Shown here: one piece after another, positions 34,667-43,076 of the stretch | Position numbering within the stretch: position 1 is the stretch's first letter | How the letters are laid out: the number at the start of each line of letters is the position of its first letter | Assembly: GCF_001426865.1 (NCBI RefSeq) | Contig: NZ_LMFO01000034.1 | Coordinates: forward strand, 3,338-67,337 | Source: Paenibacillus sp. Root52 | Lineage (GTDB): Bacteria; Bacillota; Bacilli; Paenibacillales; Paenibacillaceae | Length of the DNA: 64,000 bases | Direction of reading: 5' to 3' | The notes under the pieces: generated by a model | Told to the model about the DNA's origin: nothing | The model's input: only the letters and a program-made list of their open reading frames with translations | The model's database searches: none | Position numbers and translations under genes: made by a program

Positions 34667-35161
34667 CTACAGTCTCATGCCCATCCGACTTTTATAACGT
34701 TTTAACAATAGTTGTGACTCTACTTTGACGATTCCAGGCATCTTATAGAGTTTCTCTAGTAGAAACTGTTCCATTTCCTCCATGTCGGCAAAAATACCAT
34801 GCATGTGCAGGGTACTTGGGCCTGTCATATGGTATAGGCTGGTCACGGCTGGTTCTTCATCCAGCTTCTCCGCTACTTCATCCAAAAAAGGAGGTTCTAC
34901 GTCGACATTGAAAAAAGCTGAGACCTGCAGTCCAACCTTGCTGGGGTTGATGACAACCGTGAAGCGTTCAATAACGCCTTTTTCGGATAGTGCATTAATC
35001 CGTGCCTGTACGGCTACGCGAGATAACCCAATCTGTTGTCCCAGATCGGTATAGGACATCCGACTATTGTGATGCAGAGCAGCCAATATTTTGCGATCTA
35101 TGTCATCCAGATTGTGCATTTGGGGGATTTCTCCACCCTTAGAAGAGCGTTTCTCTGCCAT
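34667..35161 (-). CDS. Lrp/AsnC-family regulator of the chromate transporter operon
   Basis: 164 residues from ATG 35161 (AAAGGA, 9 nt). N-terminal HTH (DDIDRKILAALHHNSRMSYTDLGQQIG) and C-terminal RAM domain (YHMTGPSTLHMHGIFADMEEMEQFL). Gene order regulator-chr-chr is the same as Bacillus subtilis ywrC-ywrB-ywrA, where the regulator controls chromate resistance. No DNA site was identified. Confidence 0.88.
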   Translation of the reverse strand: MAEKRSSKGGEIPQMHNLDDIDRKILAALHHNSRMSYTDLGQQIGLSRVAVQARINALSEKGVIERFTVVINPSKVGLQVSAFFNVDVEPPFLDEVAEKLDEEPAVTSLYHMTGPSTLHMHGIFADMEEMEQFLLEKLYKMPGIVKVESQLLLKRYKSRMGMRL

Positions 35162-35614
35162 GATTGACCATCCTTTTCTATCACTAATTACAGTTAGATC
35201 ATGAAATGAGCATGTATACATTTTGTACGTAGCACTCTTAATTTTAATGACGAAACGTAATTCGAGTCAATATATTTATAATAAATAAGGATTATACCTG
35301 ACAATTCACTTTCACTTTGTAAAATTGACCAAGTTTGCCTTCTATATAGAGTGAAAGCTACCTCAAAAATAGAAAAAAAGACTGCCCAAGGAACGCTCCT
35401 TGGCAGTCTACAATGTGTACTTTAGTATATTCGTAGCTACACAATAGCTCTATACGATCGACGTGCGCTCTGCAAGCATAGTATTCGCTAGTTATGCTGA
35501 TCACGCATGATTATGATTCGCCAGTCGTGCTCGAATGTTAACGTAGCATCTACTCCAGCGTGCATTTTGCATCAAATACAAGATTACGCTGCAACTCAGT
35601 TGATCATACGTGCA
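35162..35614. other. Intergenic region with a minus-strand terminator
   Basis: Holds the promoter side of the Lrp-type regulator gene, an AT-rich stretch, and the terminator at 35373-35409. The rest (35410-35614) shows no reading frame or clear element. Confidence 0.4.
35373..35409 (-). terminator. Terminator of the nreCB transcript
   Basis: On the minus strand AGACTGCCAAGGA pairs with TCCTTGGGCAGTCT (one bulge) and is followed by a run of seven T. It is about 205 nt past the kinase gene. Confidence 0.85.
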
Positions 35615-36730
35615 TTACTTCGTTGATGTCTTTGGTAGAACGAGGGTGACGGTTGTCCCTTCACCTGGCTCTGAAGATACCCTAAGTGTTCCGCCAGCTC
35701 CGCGCGCACGTTCTTCCATGCTGAACATTCCAACGCCGTTACCTACCTTCGTTCCATTGAAGCCGACGCCCTGATCTTCTATGATGACCACGGTTGCATC
35801 CTCAGCATCTTCTACGGTCACTTGTGCTTCAGATACATCGGCATACTTCGCGATGTTGGTTAACGCTTCTTGGATGATCCGGTACATCGCGATCTCACGG
35901 TTCATCTCCAGTCGTCTGCGTAGATTGCACTCCAGCTTAACTTCGATCCCGTAGTGCCGATTGTAATTCTCTATGTAGGTGCGAATCGCAGGTACAACCC
36001 CGAGGTCATCCAATACAGAAGGTCTGAGCTCCCAAGCCATACCACGAACATCCTCCATAATCCCGGTCACTTGTTTCCGCAGGGATTCGACACCAGGATG
36101 TGGCTGATCTGCGAGCAGGCGATCCATCTGGATGACGAGAGAGAATAGACTCTGACCGATTCCATCATGCAGCTCGCGCGAGATCCGTCGCCGTTCCTCT
36201 TCCTGAATGTTCATGACCTGAGACATCATCGTCTGCAGCTCACCCTCTACACGTTTAAGCTTGGTCACTTCACTTCGTACAGCTAAATATTGATAGGGCT
36301 GTCCGTCGTTATCGAGAAATGGCACGATGGTGGTGTTCACCCAGTAATAGTTGCCGTCTTTGTCCCGGTTGCGTATCTCGCCATGCCATACCCTGCCGGA
36401 GGATATCGTATCCCACAAGTTCTTCATAAATGTTTTGCCATGATAACCTGAATTAATGATCCGATGATCCTGACCTATCAGCTCACTCCGATCATACTTC
36501 GAAATCTCGCAGAATTTATCGTTTACATATTGGATTTTCCCTTTACGATCGGTGAGTGCCACGATGGAGGATTCGTCGAGAGCAAACTTCAGGTCGCTGA
36601 GTTGATGCAACGAACCTTTCAGTCTGCTGCGAAACTGGTCATCGGTGATATGCTCATCCAGCTCAAGAAGTAATTGCAGAACAGGCTGGTCGGCAAGTCC
36701 GCTGAGTCTATTTTCATGCTCGCTATTCAA
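35615..36730 (-). CDS. nreB: PAS-domain sensor histidine kinase, NreB-like
   Basis: 371 residues. N-terminal helix bundle, PAS domain about 50-165 with PAC end (YQYLAVRSEVTKLKR), HisKA_3 dimerisation domain with the phosphorylated His in RRISRELHDGIGQS (about residue 188), and a HATPase_c domain (ALTNIAKYA, EDQGVGFNG, GMFSMEERARGAGG). TTG start overlaps the response regulator stop by 8 nt. Staphylococcal NreB binds an oxygen-sensitive Fe-S cluster through four Cys; here the PAS has only one Cys, so oxygen is probably not sensed that way. The symbol rests on context with nreC, nreA and fnr. Confidence 0.8.
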   Translation of the reverse strand: MNSEHENRLSGLADQPVLQLLLELDEHITDDQFRSRLKGSLHQLSDLKFALDESSIVALTDRKGKIQYVNDKFCEISKYDRSELIGQDHRIINSGYHGKTFMKNLWDTISSGRVWHGEIRNRDKDGNYYWVNTTIVPFLDNDGQPYQYLAVRSEVTKLKRVEGELQTMMSQVMNIQEEERRRISRELHDGIGQSLFSLVIQMDRLLADQPHPGVESLRKQVTGIMEDVRGMAWELRPSVLDDLGVVPAIRTYIENYNRHYGIEVKLECNLRRRLEMNREIAMYRIIQEALTNIAKYADVSEAQVTVEDAEDATVVIIEDQGVGFNGTKVGNGVGMFSMEERARGAGGTLRVSSEPGEGTTVTLVLPKTSTK

Positions 36731-37373
36731 AGTTCAGCAACCCCTTTTTCATCGCAAACTTCACGAGTTCAGGACGAGTACGGAGCCCGAGCTTCTCCAT
36801 GAGATTGCTTTTGTGGGATTCTACAGTTTTGACACTAATGACGAGATGCTCGGCAATTTCCTTGTTGGCGTACCCTTTGGCGATCCATGACAAAATTTCC
36901 TTCTCTCGCTCGGAGAGCGTGTCGTATGGTCCGGCATTCTCTTGTTTTGCTTTATCGAGATACTCACTCATCAGTCGTTTCGTTGCACTGGGATACAGAT
37001 ATGCACTGCCTTCTGCAACGGAGCGAATGGCGGCGAGCAACTCTTCATGTGGGGCACTCTTGAGGATATATCCGGAGGCTCCAGCATGGATGGCACGGAA
37101 TAAATATTCTTCATCATCATGCATCGTCAGTATGAGAATGGCGATGTCTGGCATTAATTTTTTTAATTCAGCAGTAGCTGTTAAACCGTCCTTGCCTGGC
37201 GGCATGCTGAAATCCATTAAGACCACATTGGGCTTCAGTTGCTGAGCTTTGGCAATAGCTTCATCCCCGTCCGCTGCATCTCCAACGATCCGAATATCAC
37301 TTTTTCCGTCCAACAAGGCGATAAGCCCGGAACGTACGACCACATGGTCATCAACGACCAATAGTTGAATCAC
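36723..37373 (-). CDS. nreC: NarL/LuxR-type response regulator, NreC-like
   Basis: 216 residues. Receiver domain with acidic residues in VVDDH, phospho-acceptor Asp in VVLMDFSMPPGKDG, Thr and Lys in LTMHDD and YILKSAP, and a LuxR HTH (LSEREKEILSWIAKGYANKEIAEHLVISVKTVESH). GTG start, 7 nt after AGGGGGA. Partner of the kinase encoded directly downstream. Confidence 0.87.
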   Translation of the reverse strand: MIQLLVVDDHVVVRSGLIALLDGKSDIRIVGDAADGDEAIAKAQQLKPNVVLMDFSMPPGKDGLTATAELKKLMPDIAILILTMHDDEEYLFRAIHAGASGYILKSAPHEELLAAIRSVAEGSAYLYPSATKRLMSEYLDKAKQENAGPYDTLSEREKEILSWIAKGYANKEIAEHLVISVKTVESHKSNLMEKLGLRTRPELVKFAMKKGLLNFE

Positions 37374-37420
37374 ATCATTTTCCCCCTGTCCGCATGCATA
37401 TATCTATCTCTATCATACCA

Positions 37421-37459
37421 AAAAAGAAAGCCACTCAGAGAAGGAATCTCAGAATGGCT
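37421..37459 (-). terminator. Terminator-like hairpin after nreA
   Basis: Minus strand AGCCATTCTGAGA pairs with TCTCTGAGTGGCT (one mismatch), followed by TTCTTTTTT. It lies between nreA and nreC, so nreCB may have its own promoter or depend on read-through. Confidence 0.6.
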
Positions 37460-37541
37460 GGATATATACAAGAACAAATAAAGGCCTTGCTCAACCTTAA
37501 CAGGCGAAACAAGCCTTTGTGCTTAAAGTCTATTGTGCAGG

Positions 37542-37973
37542 TTATCCACGAATGAGAGGTTCTAGGTCACGTGCCAGTTGCTGTACTTCGTGGATCATAT
37601 CCTCTGAAAATGTGCAGGACATTCGGTTACCTACGAGCAACACAGCTTCAGGCAAGCTGCCTGACTGGAAGACAGGTACCGCAATGGCACATACGAGCCG
37701 TTCAGCAAGCATGAGCGGACACCTCCCGGGTGTATGCTCTGAACTAGATTGTGCATCTGACAGCGTGGTTCGCCCAGTTCGCAGCGCTGTGCCGACGAGG
37801 TCTTGTCCGGGACGCATTTCCATGCGCTGTACACGTTCGTTGCTGGCACCAGACGTATATTTCCAGCGGAGCAGCGTACCAGACAAACAGGCGAGACCGC
37901 AAAAATCGCTGGAGGTGTTAAGGCGCAAGCGGTCAATCATCTCCTGAATGCCAGATGGATGTTCATCATGCAT
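37542..37973 (-). CDS. nreA: GAF-domain protein, NreA-like nitrate sensor
   Basis: 143 residues forming a single GAF domain (FCGLACLSGTLLRWKYTSG; GTALRTGRTTLSDAQ; LMLAERLVCAIAVPVF). NreA of Staphylococcus binds nitrate and releases NreB inhibition; length and gene context agree here. ATG 37973 has GGAAG with 8 nt spacing, better than GTG 37982. The symbol is based on context. Confidence 0.75.
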   Translation of the reverse strand: MHDEHPSGIQEMIDRLRLNTSSDFCGLACLSGTLLRWKYTSGASNERVQRMEMRPGQDLVGTALRTGRTTLSDAQSSSEHTPGRCPLMLAERLVCAIAVPVFQSGSLPEAVLLVGNRMSCTFSEDMIHEVQQLARDLEPLIRG

Positions 37974-38426
37974 GAGAGACACTTCCTTTTAGGGTCATAC
38001 CGTAGAATCCGGTCGAATGAACTAACGTTAACTAAATAGACTGAGTCATCATAATAATATGAAGATGTATATGTGTTCTTACGTTCATTTCTATTGTAGA
38101 CCTTTTCCTTCTCCGTGTAATTCAGGGAAAACCCCTATTTCGTTTCTAGATTTTACTGATCATCCTTGCCCAAGTGCCCTCAGCCCAGACTTACTGCGGC
38201 ATACAATGCAACTCAGTTTGTAGGTTTAGCGCCTAGTGTGACTTTTCTCACAGCAAATTCAGGGAATTTATCCGTAAGGTTCAGGTAATCCCCCGATAAC
38301 CTTTATGGTCTTTTCGCGGTAAGATAGATGCATAAGGAAACACGAGGGGGACGATGAATTATGGGTACGGTATTTATAGAAAGAGCAACCCAAGCGACGG
38401 AACGAGAACAGACGGAGGGAAGCAAG
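37974..38426. other. Divergent regulatory region nreA / fnr
   Basis: No protein gene supported. Contains the Fnr-type palindrome at 38237-38252, a possible class II promoter just after it, and AT-rich sequence near nreA. A 42-codon frame at 38353 overlaps fnr and is not convincing. Confidence 0.5.
38237..38252. promoter_or_regulatory. Fnr/CRP-type operator
   Basis: Perfect TGTGA-N6-TCACA (spacer CTTTTC), the consensus for Bacillus Fnr. Its centre at 38244.5 would sit at -41.5 for a start near 38286, with TAAGGT at 38275-38280 as a weak -10. This fits autoactivation of fnr under oxygen limitation. Confidence 0.75.
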
Positions 38427-39140
38427 ATGACACAGAGGAATACTGGCGGAATTCTTTCGTTCGTAACAGCCGAACAATGGGCATCGATTGAAACCATGAT
38501 GCAACCCAAACGGGTGAAGTCGGGGTATAGTCTCTTTCTAGAAGGCGATGAAGCCGGATACCTGTACTTCATTCGTTCGGGACGTGTGAAGCTGACAAAA
38601 TCCACTGAGGATGGCAAAGAGATTATTTTGTCGATTCAACAAAAAGGCGATCTGATCGGGGAATTCGGTGGCATTGGTGGTCAGATGCACAGCTACAGTG
38701 CTGAGATGACGGATAAAGGCGAACTCGCGATTATCTCGCTGAGTGAACTGGAGAGTGTGCTAAGTAAAGATGGCGATCTTGCGCTGAAATTCCTGCAATG
38801 GATGGCGCTCGCACAACGTATTACTCAGTCGCGCTTTCGTGATCTGCTGCTCTATGGTAAAGCTGGTGCGCTGGCATCGACCCTTATCCGCGCTAGTAAT
38901 TCGTATGGAAAGATGACGCCAGATGGCATCGTTCTGGAGATGAAGCTGAACCATACAGAGCTTGCTGAGATGATTGGCGCGACCCGTGAGAGTGTAACGC
39001 GGATGCTGGGTGCTTGGAAAGAGCAGGGGACGCTGGATACATTCGATGGCAAACTGATCATTCGCGATTTGGCTGCGTTACGGTGTATGTGTGGGTGTCC
39101 TACAGTCCCGAGCTGTCCAACAGAGTTGTGCAGAATGTAA
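38427..39140 (+). CDS. fnr: Crp/Fnr-family oxygen regulator Fnr
   Basis: 237 residues from ATG 38427 (GGAGGG, 7 nt), matching the 238-residue Bacillus subtilis Fnr; the longer frame from 38361 is less likely. Cyclic-nucleotide-binding fold, Crp-type HTH (LNHTELAEMIGATRESVTRML), and a C-terminal Cys cluster RCMCGCPTVPSCPTELC. In Bacillus Fnr the [4Fe-4S] cluster is bound by C-terminal Cys residues rather than N-terminal ones as in E. coli, and this protein fits that. Activates anaerobic nitrate respiration genes; none of those genes are in the window. Confidence 0.9.
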   Translation: MTQRNTGGILSFVTAEQWASIETMMQPKRVKSGYSLFLEGDEAGYLYFIRSGRVKLTKSTEDGKEIILSIQQKGDLIGEFGGIGGQMHSYSAEMTDKGELAIISLSELESVLSKDGDLALKFLQWMALAQRITQSRFRDLLLYGKAGALASTLIRASNSYGKMTPDGIVLEMKLNHTELAEMIGATRESVTRMLGAWKEQGTLDTFDGKLIIRDLAALRCMCGCPTVPSCPTELCRM

Positions 39141-39216
39141 TGCAATGCAACACAAGTAAGAATAACTGTTTATCTTCATTGGCGATTGGGGTCGTTACGG
39201 AGGACGGTTGTTGTAC

Positions 39217-39252
39217 GGAGAAAGGGTCAGCCTGCGGGCTGGCCCTTTCTCC
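39217..39252. terminator. Hairpin between fnr and the acetyltransferase
   Basis: Sixteen-bp stem GGAGAAAGGGTCAGCC with GGCTGGCCCTTTCTCC (one G-T wobble), loop TGCG. It ends at the stop codon of the minus-strand gene. There is no T tract, so it may act as a bidirectional or weak terminator. Confidence 0.6.
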
Positions 39253-39773
39253 TATGACTTCGCCAGAATGGAGTAAAGGAAAGAGTCATGATATTTCCCT
39301 TTATAGTACCAGTGTTCTCGCATCAGACCTTCGCGCTCCATGCCGATGTGCAGCATCACCTTCTCCGAAGAGCTATTCTCAGGTCGACATTTGGCGAAGA
39401 TGCGATGCACTTTAAGTGTGTTGAAGCCCAATTCCAACATCGCACGTGCGGCTTCCGTTGCATAACCTCGGCCTTGATAGCTCGGGTTCAACACATAGCC
39501 TAGTTCGGCATTGGTGTCCATGACATGAAGACCAATACCACCAATTAGTGTACCTTCTTGTTTCAGACATATGGCTAGTTCGTAGCCTTCTCGTGGCTTT
39601 GCTTGTTGTAGCTCGATCACATACTTCACATAATCTTGGGTATCTTCTTCCGTATTCGGTCCCCATGCCGTATGTGTGGTAACCTCGGGTAGCGAAGTAT
39701 ATGTATGAATGTGCTCCCAATCTGACTCTACAATCTCACGAATGATTAATCGTTCTGTTTCTAGTTGCATCAT
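39252..39773 (-). CDS. GNAT acetyltransferase, RimJ/RimL-like
   Basis: 173 residues. ETERLIIREI start, LIGGIGLHV, acetyl-CoA loop PSYQGRGYATEA and the KCRPENSSSEKVMLHIGM region typical of RimJ-type GNATs that acetylate protein N-termini or small amines. AAGGA, 7 nt spacing. Substrate unknown. Confidence 0.87.
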   Translation of the reverse strand: MMQLETERLIIREIVESDWEHIHTYTSLPEVTTHTAWGPNTEEDTQDYVKYVIELQQAKPREGYELAICLKQEGTLIGGIGLHVMDTNAELGYVLNPSYQGRGYATEAARAMLELGFNTLKVHRIFAKCRPENSSSEKVMLHIGMEREGLMREHWYYKGKYHDSFLYSILAKS

Positions 39774-39787
39774 GTCACCATCCTTAA

Positions 39788-40660
39788 CTATTGTAAAATA
39801 ACCGTGATTTCTTGGTGCTCTAAATTTTCAATAATCGCCTCATATAATGGTCTATTCCCTATTTCCACCTCGAAATCCTCTTCTCCTAAACGTTCGTTCT
39901 CTGCGCGTAACCAGTCAATCTCCCGATGCCAGGCGTTATTATCCAGATATGATCTGGCGACTTGATGATTAGCCCACTTTAGGGTAAAAGGGGCGATTGC
40001 TCCGAATCCACCATAAGTACAATCGATGAACGAGTTGAAATCCGATCCATAATATCCGCCTGGTCCATTAATGGCTTCACCTAGTGCACAGAAAAAGGAA
40101 GCGTAACTAGTGATATATGTACCGTCCATTTGAAATGTTTTTGCCTGATCTTCCTTTATGTCGTTAGTTTTCTCAACGATTTCTGTTGCTATATTCATAT
40201 TGTTATGGCTCTTCACCACACTGAGCCATGCCCGTCTTCCATTCTCATCGTAGGTAGCCCACTGGTTAAGCTCAGAAGGGAGCGCTGTTCTCCATTGATC
40301 CCATATCTGAAGTTCTTGCGCTGAGATCAGACGATGGATGGATACGTTCAACTTGAGATCTGGGGCCAGGGTAGGAAAACCAAGATTATGATACTTTATT
40401 GTGTCATGAATGAAGAAACCATAGTTGCCTATTGTGTGATCATCTTTATTCAATATTCCGACATAGGCATATCTCGATAGGGGTTCTTTCTTTTGCAAAA
40501 TGTACTGTTGAAACTCATGCGAAAAAACGAAATGCTTCATTATAAGCTGGTGGTAACCCTCTTCGAGGTTAATTACTGTACCATCTAGCCCGACGATATC
40601 TGTACAATGTCCTATGATCAGATCGGTTGAATCATCTAGAAGCACGAATGGAAAAGTCAT
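39788..40660 (-). CDS. Barstar-domain protein with unknown N-terminal domain
   Basis: 290 residues. Residues about 175-265 look like barstar (RNase inhibitor): MDGTYITSYASFFCALGEAI, GPGGYYGSDFNSFIDC and PFTLKWANHQVARSYL. The N-terminal 170 residues are not recognised (aromatic, beta-rich). Barstar-type proteins often neutralise barnase-like RNase toxins; this one may be an immunity protein of a polymorphic toxin, but no toxin gene is next to it. Ribosome site TAAGGAGG. Convergent hairpins separate it from neighbours. Confidence 0.7.
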   Translation of the reverse strand: MTFPFVLLDDSTDLIIGHCTDIVGLDGTVINLEEGYHQLIMKHFVFSHEFQQYILQKKEPLSRYAYVGILNKDDHTIGNYGFFIHDTIKYHNLGFPTLAPDLKLNVSIHRLISAQELQIWDQWRTALPSELNQWATYDENGRRAWLSVVKSHNNMNIATEIVEKTNDIKEDQAKTFQMDGTYITSYASFFCALGEAINGPGGYYGSDFNSFIDCTYGGFGAIAPFTLKWANHQVARSYLDNNAWHREIDWLRAENERLGEEDFEVEIGNRPLYEAIIENLEHQEITVILQ

Positions 40661-40763
40661 GATCGTGTAACCTCCTTAACTGCTATGAATTAATTTTACA
40701 CATACAGTTTGTGATGGGGAAGGCTTACACCCACCCCAAGCGTACCATATTACTAATAGACGT

Positions 40764-40805
40764 AAAAAAAGCCCATGACTGATTCTATACGAATCGGTCA
40801 TGAGC
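40764..40805 (-). terminator. Terminator after the 51-codon gene
   Basis: GCTCATGACCGATTC pairs with GAATCAGTCATGGGC (two wobbles or mismatches) on the minus strand and is followed by seven T. It is 30 nt past the small gene's stop. Confidence 0.8.
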
Positions 40806-40834
40806 TATATTAAGTATACCCGTTGCATTCTAAT

Positions 40835-40990
40835 CTATTGTGGCTGTTTACATTCCACTGCTGGATAAGCTGCCGTCAGCTTACGGATGATTTCTTTTTG
40901 CCATTTCACATCACCAATGTTCATTGCCAGGTTTAGAAGATCCAGATAATCATCAAGCTGCAGAGTCGTTTTTTGTTGAGTCGTATCCAT
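40835..40990 (-). CDS. Small Fur-controlled protein, 51 residues
   Basis: Reading frame ATG 40990 to TAG 40835, with GGGGA upstream, its own terminator (40764-40805), and a perfect Fur box 75 nt upstream. The peptide starts MDTTQQKTTLQLDDYLDLLN and contains NIGDVKWQKEIIRKL, which looks like an amphipathic two-helix protein. Charge is nearly neutral, so it is not obviously one of the basic Fur-regulated proteins FbpA/FbpB of Bacillus. Family not recognised. It could be an iron-sparing regulator or RNA chaperone, but that is only inference. Confidence 0.75.
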   Translation of the reverse strand: MDTTQQKTTLQLDDYLDLLNLAMNIGDVKWQKEIIRKLTAAYPAVECKQPQ

Positions 40991-41025
40991 TCGATATTCG
41001 TTCCCCTTTATCTATATGATCGTTA

Positions 41026-41055
41026 ATTCATGTACAGTAAACAGAAGAAAGACAA
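41026..41055 (-). promoter_or_regulatory. Possible promoter of the Fur-controlled small gene
   Basis: Reading the minus strand, TTGAAC follows the Fur box directly and, 16-17 nt later, TACTGT or ACTGTA could be the -10. The small gene starts about 40 nt further on. The -10 is weak. Confidence 0.45.
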
Positions 41056-41064
41056 GTTCAAGAA

Positions 41065-41079
41065 TGATAATCATTATCA
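41065..41079. promoter_or_regulatory. Fur box
   Basis: TGATAATCATTATCA is a perfect 7-1-7 Fur box. The nearest gene start in either direction is the 51-codon minus-strand gene at 40990, and the box abuts its putative -35, so iron repression is expected. Confidence 0.85.
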
Positions 41080-41197
41080 AGCGTATAATATCATTATGCA
41101 TGGGTTGAAGGCAAAATGCAATGGCAAGTGCCTTGGTTTTTAGTTTTTTTGATAAAAATTATGATCTACAATGCCCCTCGTATCCGTCCATTAATGA

Positions 41198-41230
41198 AAA
41201 AAAGCAACCTGAGATTCGGCTGCTGTTGCA
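41198..41230 (-). terminator. Weak terminator after the acetyltransferase at 41264
   Basis: Minus strand GCAAC...GTTGC stem with imperfect inner pairing, followed by seven T. Stem is short. Confidence 0.45.
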
Positions 41231-41263
41231 ATTTATTATTGTACAGGTGTACTTCCTATTAGT

Positions 41264-41767
41264 TTAATGATACGGTTCTTGTCCAATGATTTTTTGGTAA
41301 CTCGCGATGTCCAATCTACGGCCAAATTTATAACCTACCTCTTTGAAATGGGCACATTTCTCATACCCTAGACGCTCGAACAATCGGATGCTTCGCTCAT
41401 TCTCTGTGCATATCGTTGCTACAAGTACATGGAAATCTAATGCTTTTGCTTGTAATTCAAGTGCCGATAAGGCTTTTGTACCGATCCCATTTCCAACATA
41501 GTCAGGATCTATGTAAATCGTTACTTCTGCAGTACCATCATAAGCCTGTTTGTTTTTGTGTTGAGTAAGCAGTGCATAGCCAATAATTACATCCCGATCT
41601 TCAATAACATAAGTTTGGTAGCGAGGATGGCCATTCATTACATTGCTTCGCATCTCATCCAAAGTTAGTTCTTCCGTGTGAAAGGAAACGGTCGTATGGC
41701 TTACATAATAATTATAAATGGCCTGTAGTTGTGCCAGATCTTGTTCTGAAACTTCTATTAGCTGCAT
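41264..41767 (-). CDS. GNAT acetyltransferase, phosphinothricin acetyltransferase-like
   Basis: 167 residues. IYNYYVSHTTVSFHTEELTL at the N-terminus and PDYVGNGIGTKALSAL (acetyl-CoA loop) and NERSIRLFERLGYEKCAHFKEVGYKFGRRLD at the C-terminus match the PAT/Pat-like GNAT subfamily, which acetylates amines such as phosphinothricin or methionine derivatives. Substrate not determinable. Confidence 0.87.
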   Translation of the reverse strand: MQLIEVSEQDLAQLQAIYNYYVSHTTVSFHTEELTLDEMRSNVMNGHPRYQTYVIEDRDVIIGYALLTQHKNKQAYDGTAEVTIYIDPDYVGNGIGTKALSALELQAKALDFHVLVATICTENERSIRLFERLGYEKCAHFKEVGYKFGRRLDIASYQKIIGQEPYH

Positions 41768-41831
41768 CTCTCCGAACGCTCCTTCTATACCATGAATAGT
41801 TGCATCTTATCACAACGTAGAGAGTTCACAA

Positions 41832-42239
41832 CTATAACCTTTTGATCATTAAAATTTCCAAAGGCTCACCCTCAAGCAATAGGCCTCCCGCATCACGATA
41901 GCCCAATTTTCGATACAGATGCTGAGCACCTTCATTGGCTAAAGTAGAGGTCATGACCAGTTCAAACCCGAGTTTCTTCATCTCATTTTCCCAGAAAAGA
42001 ATGGCTTGCTTACCGAGTCCTCTGTTGCGATAGGGTTCATCAATCCAGATCATATTCATAAAAGGGGTATTGTCCCAGAAATAGCTGTGCCGCATCCAGC
42101 CAATGAGTTGCTCCTCATCATTTTGCAGCATATAAATCTCATTGCCTCTGATTTTTGGCAAAATAAAGCTGTCTACGATATGACGGTCATGTTCTCGAAT
42201 ATATTCATAGTGCGATTCTGTTGCTGCAATAATTCTCAT
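41832..42239 (-). CDS. GNAT acetyltransferase
   Basis: 135 residues from ATG 42239 (GGAGG, 7 nt). Core pattern WIDEPYRNRGLGKQAILFWENE for acetyl-CoA binding and STLANEGAQHLYRKLGYRDAGG at the C-terminus. Short single-domain GNAT; substrate unknown. A longer frame from 42284 has no ribosome site. Confidence 0.85.
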   Translation of the reverse strand: MRIIAATESHYEYIREHDRHIVDSFILPKIRGNEIYMLQNDEEQLIGWMRHSYFWDNTPFMNMIWIDEPYRNRGLGKQAILFWENEMKKLGFELVMTSTLANEGAQHLYRKLGYRDAGGLLLEGEPLEILMIKRL

Positions 42240-42407
42240 TCTACGTCCTCCACGAAATAATGATGTAATGTAAATATTATACAATGGTTTATTTATAGGA
42301 GGAAGTAGAGATGTTGTTATACATAGAATAAGGTGAATAGATCACCTATGTTACGGGAAACGTATAGGGTAATTATGCAGAAGACGAAGACGAGGAGGTA
42401 GCGATCC

Positions 42408-43037
42408 ATGAACCAGCGGCAAGCAGACTGTGACAGTTCTTCAATGAGACAAAAGTTAAAGGGGGATCTTCATCGTGTGGCGGAACGCATGAACATAACA
42501 TTATCCCGTTTTGACAATGATCATGCCTGCTTGCTGGGACAATTCGCTGAGATTCGAGCCGAGATCAAGCAGATCGAGGTGTTAGCCTCATCGTTTTACC
42601 TGGATTGTTATCTGTCTCCATTCACTGAAAAGTTTGCCGAGCTCTCAGCCAGCGTGCAGCATCTATCTGATCGAAGATACGGAGCACTCATTGTGATTGA
42701 ACGTGAAACTCCACTGGATTCCATCATTCATTCGGGAGTCGCTGTAGATGCGAGAATAACGCATGCCTTATTGGAGTCGATCTTTATACCTGGTGCGCCA
42801 TTACATGATGGGGCTGTGTTAATTCGGGGCAACCAGATTGTATCCGCAGGAAATGTATTACCATTATCACAGGTTGAAGTACATGAGCGTAAAATGGGAA
42901 CTCGCCACCGGGCAGCTCTGGGGCTTAGTGAGGTCACAGACGCCGTGGTACTTATTGTCTCAGAGGAGACAGGGCAAGCATCCTTCGCAATAGGTGGGGA
43001 TCTGCATCCGATTAACGTCATTGAAGCCCTTTCCTGA
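42408..43037 (+). CDS. cdaS: Diadenylate cyclase, sporulation type CdaS
   Basis: 209 residues. N-terminal helical YojJ-like autoinhibitory segment (about 10-85), then a DisA_N/DAC domain with RYGALIVIERE, the catalytic LHDGAVLIRG and GTRHRAALG motifs. It makes c-di-AMP from two ATP. Size and the N-terminal helices match Bacillus CdaS, the soluble cyclase made in the forespore; the membrane CdaA and the DisA DNA-scanning protein are longer. No clear forespore sigma promoter was found by eye. Confidence 0.88.
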   Translation: MNQRQADCDSSSMRQKLKGDLHRVAERMNITLSRFDNDHACLLGQFAEIRAEIKQIEVLASSFYLDCYLSPFTEKFAELSASVQHLSDRRYGALIVIERETPLDSIIHSGVAVDARITHALLESIFIPGAPLHDGAVLIRGNQIVSAGNVLPLSQVEVHERKMGTRHRAALGLSEVTDAVVLIVSEETGQASFAIGGDLHPINVIEALS

Positions 43038-43076
43038 CTTTACCGATGACGAACTTAAAGATCATAAATGATGCAC

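Noticed and set aside
38353..38481. A 42-codon frame starting at ATG 38353 after GAGGGGG, overlapping fnr.
   Set aside because: Spacing to the ribosome site is too short and the composition is not protein-like; a leader peptide cannot be excluded.
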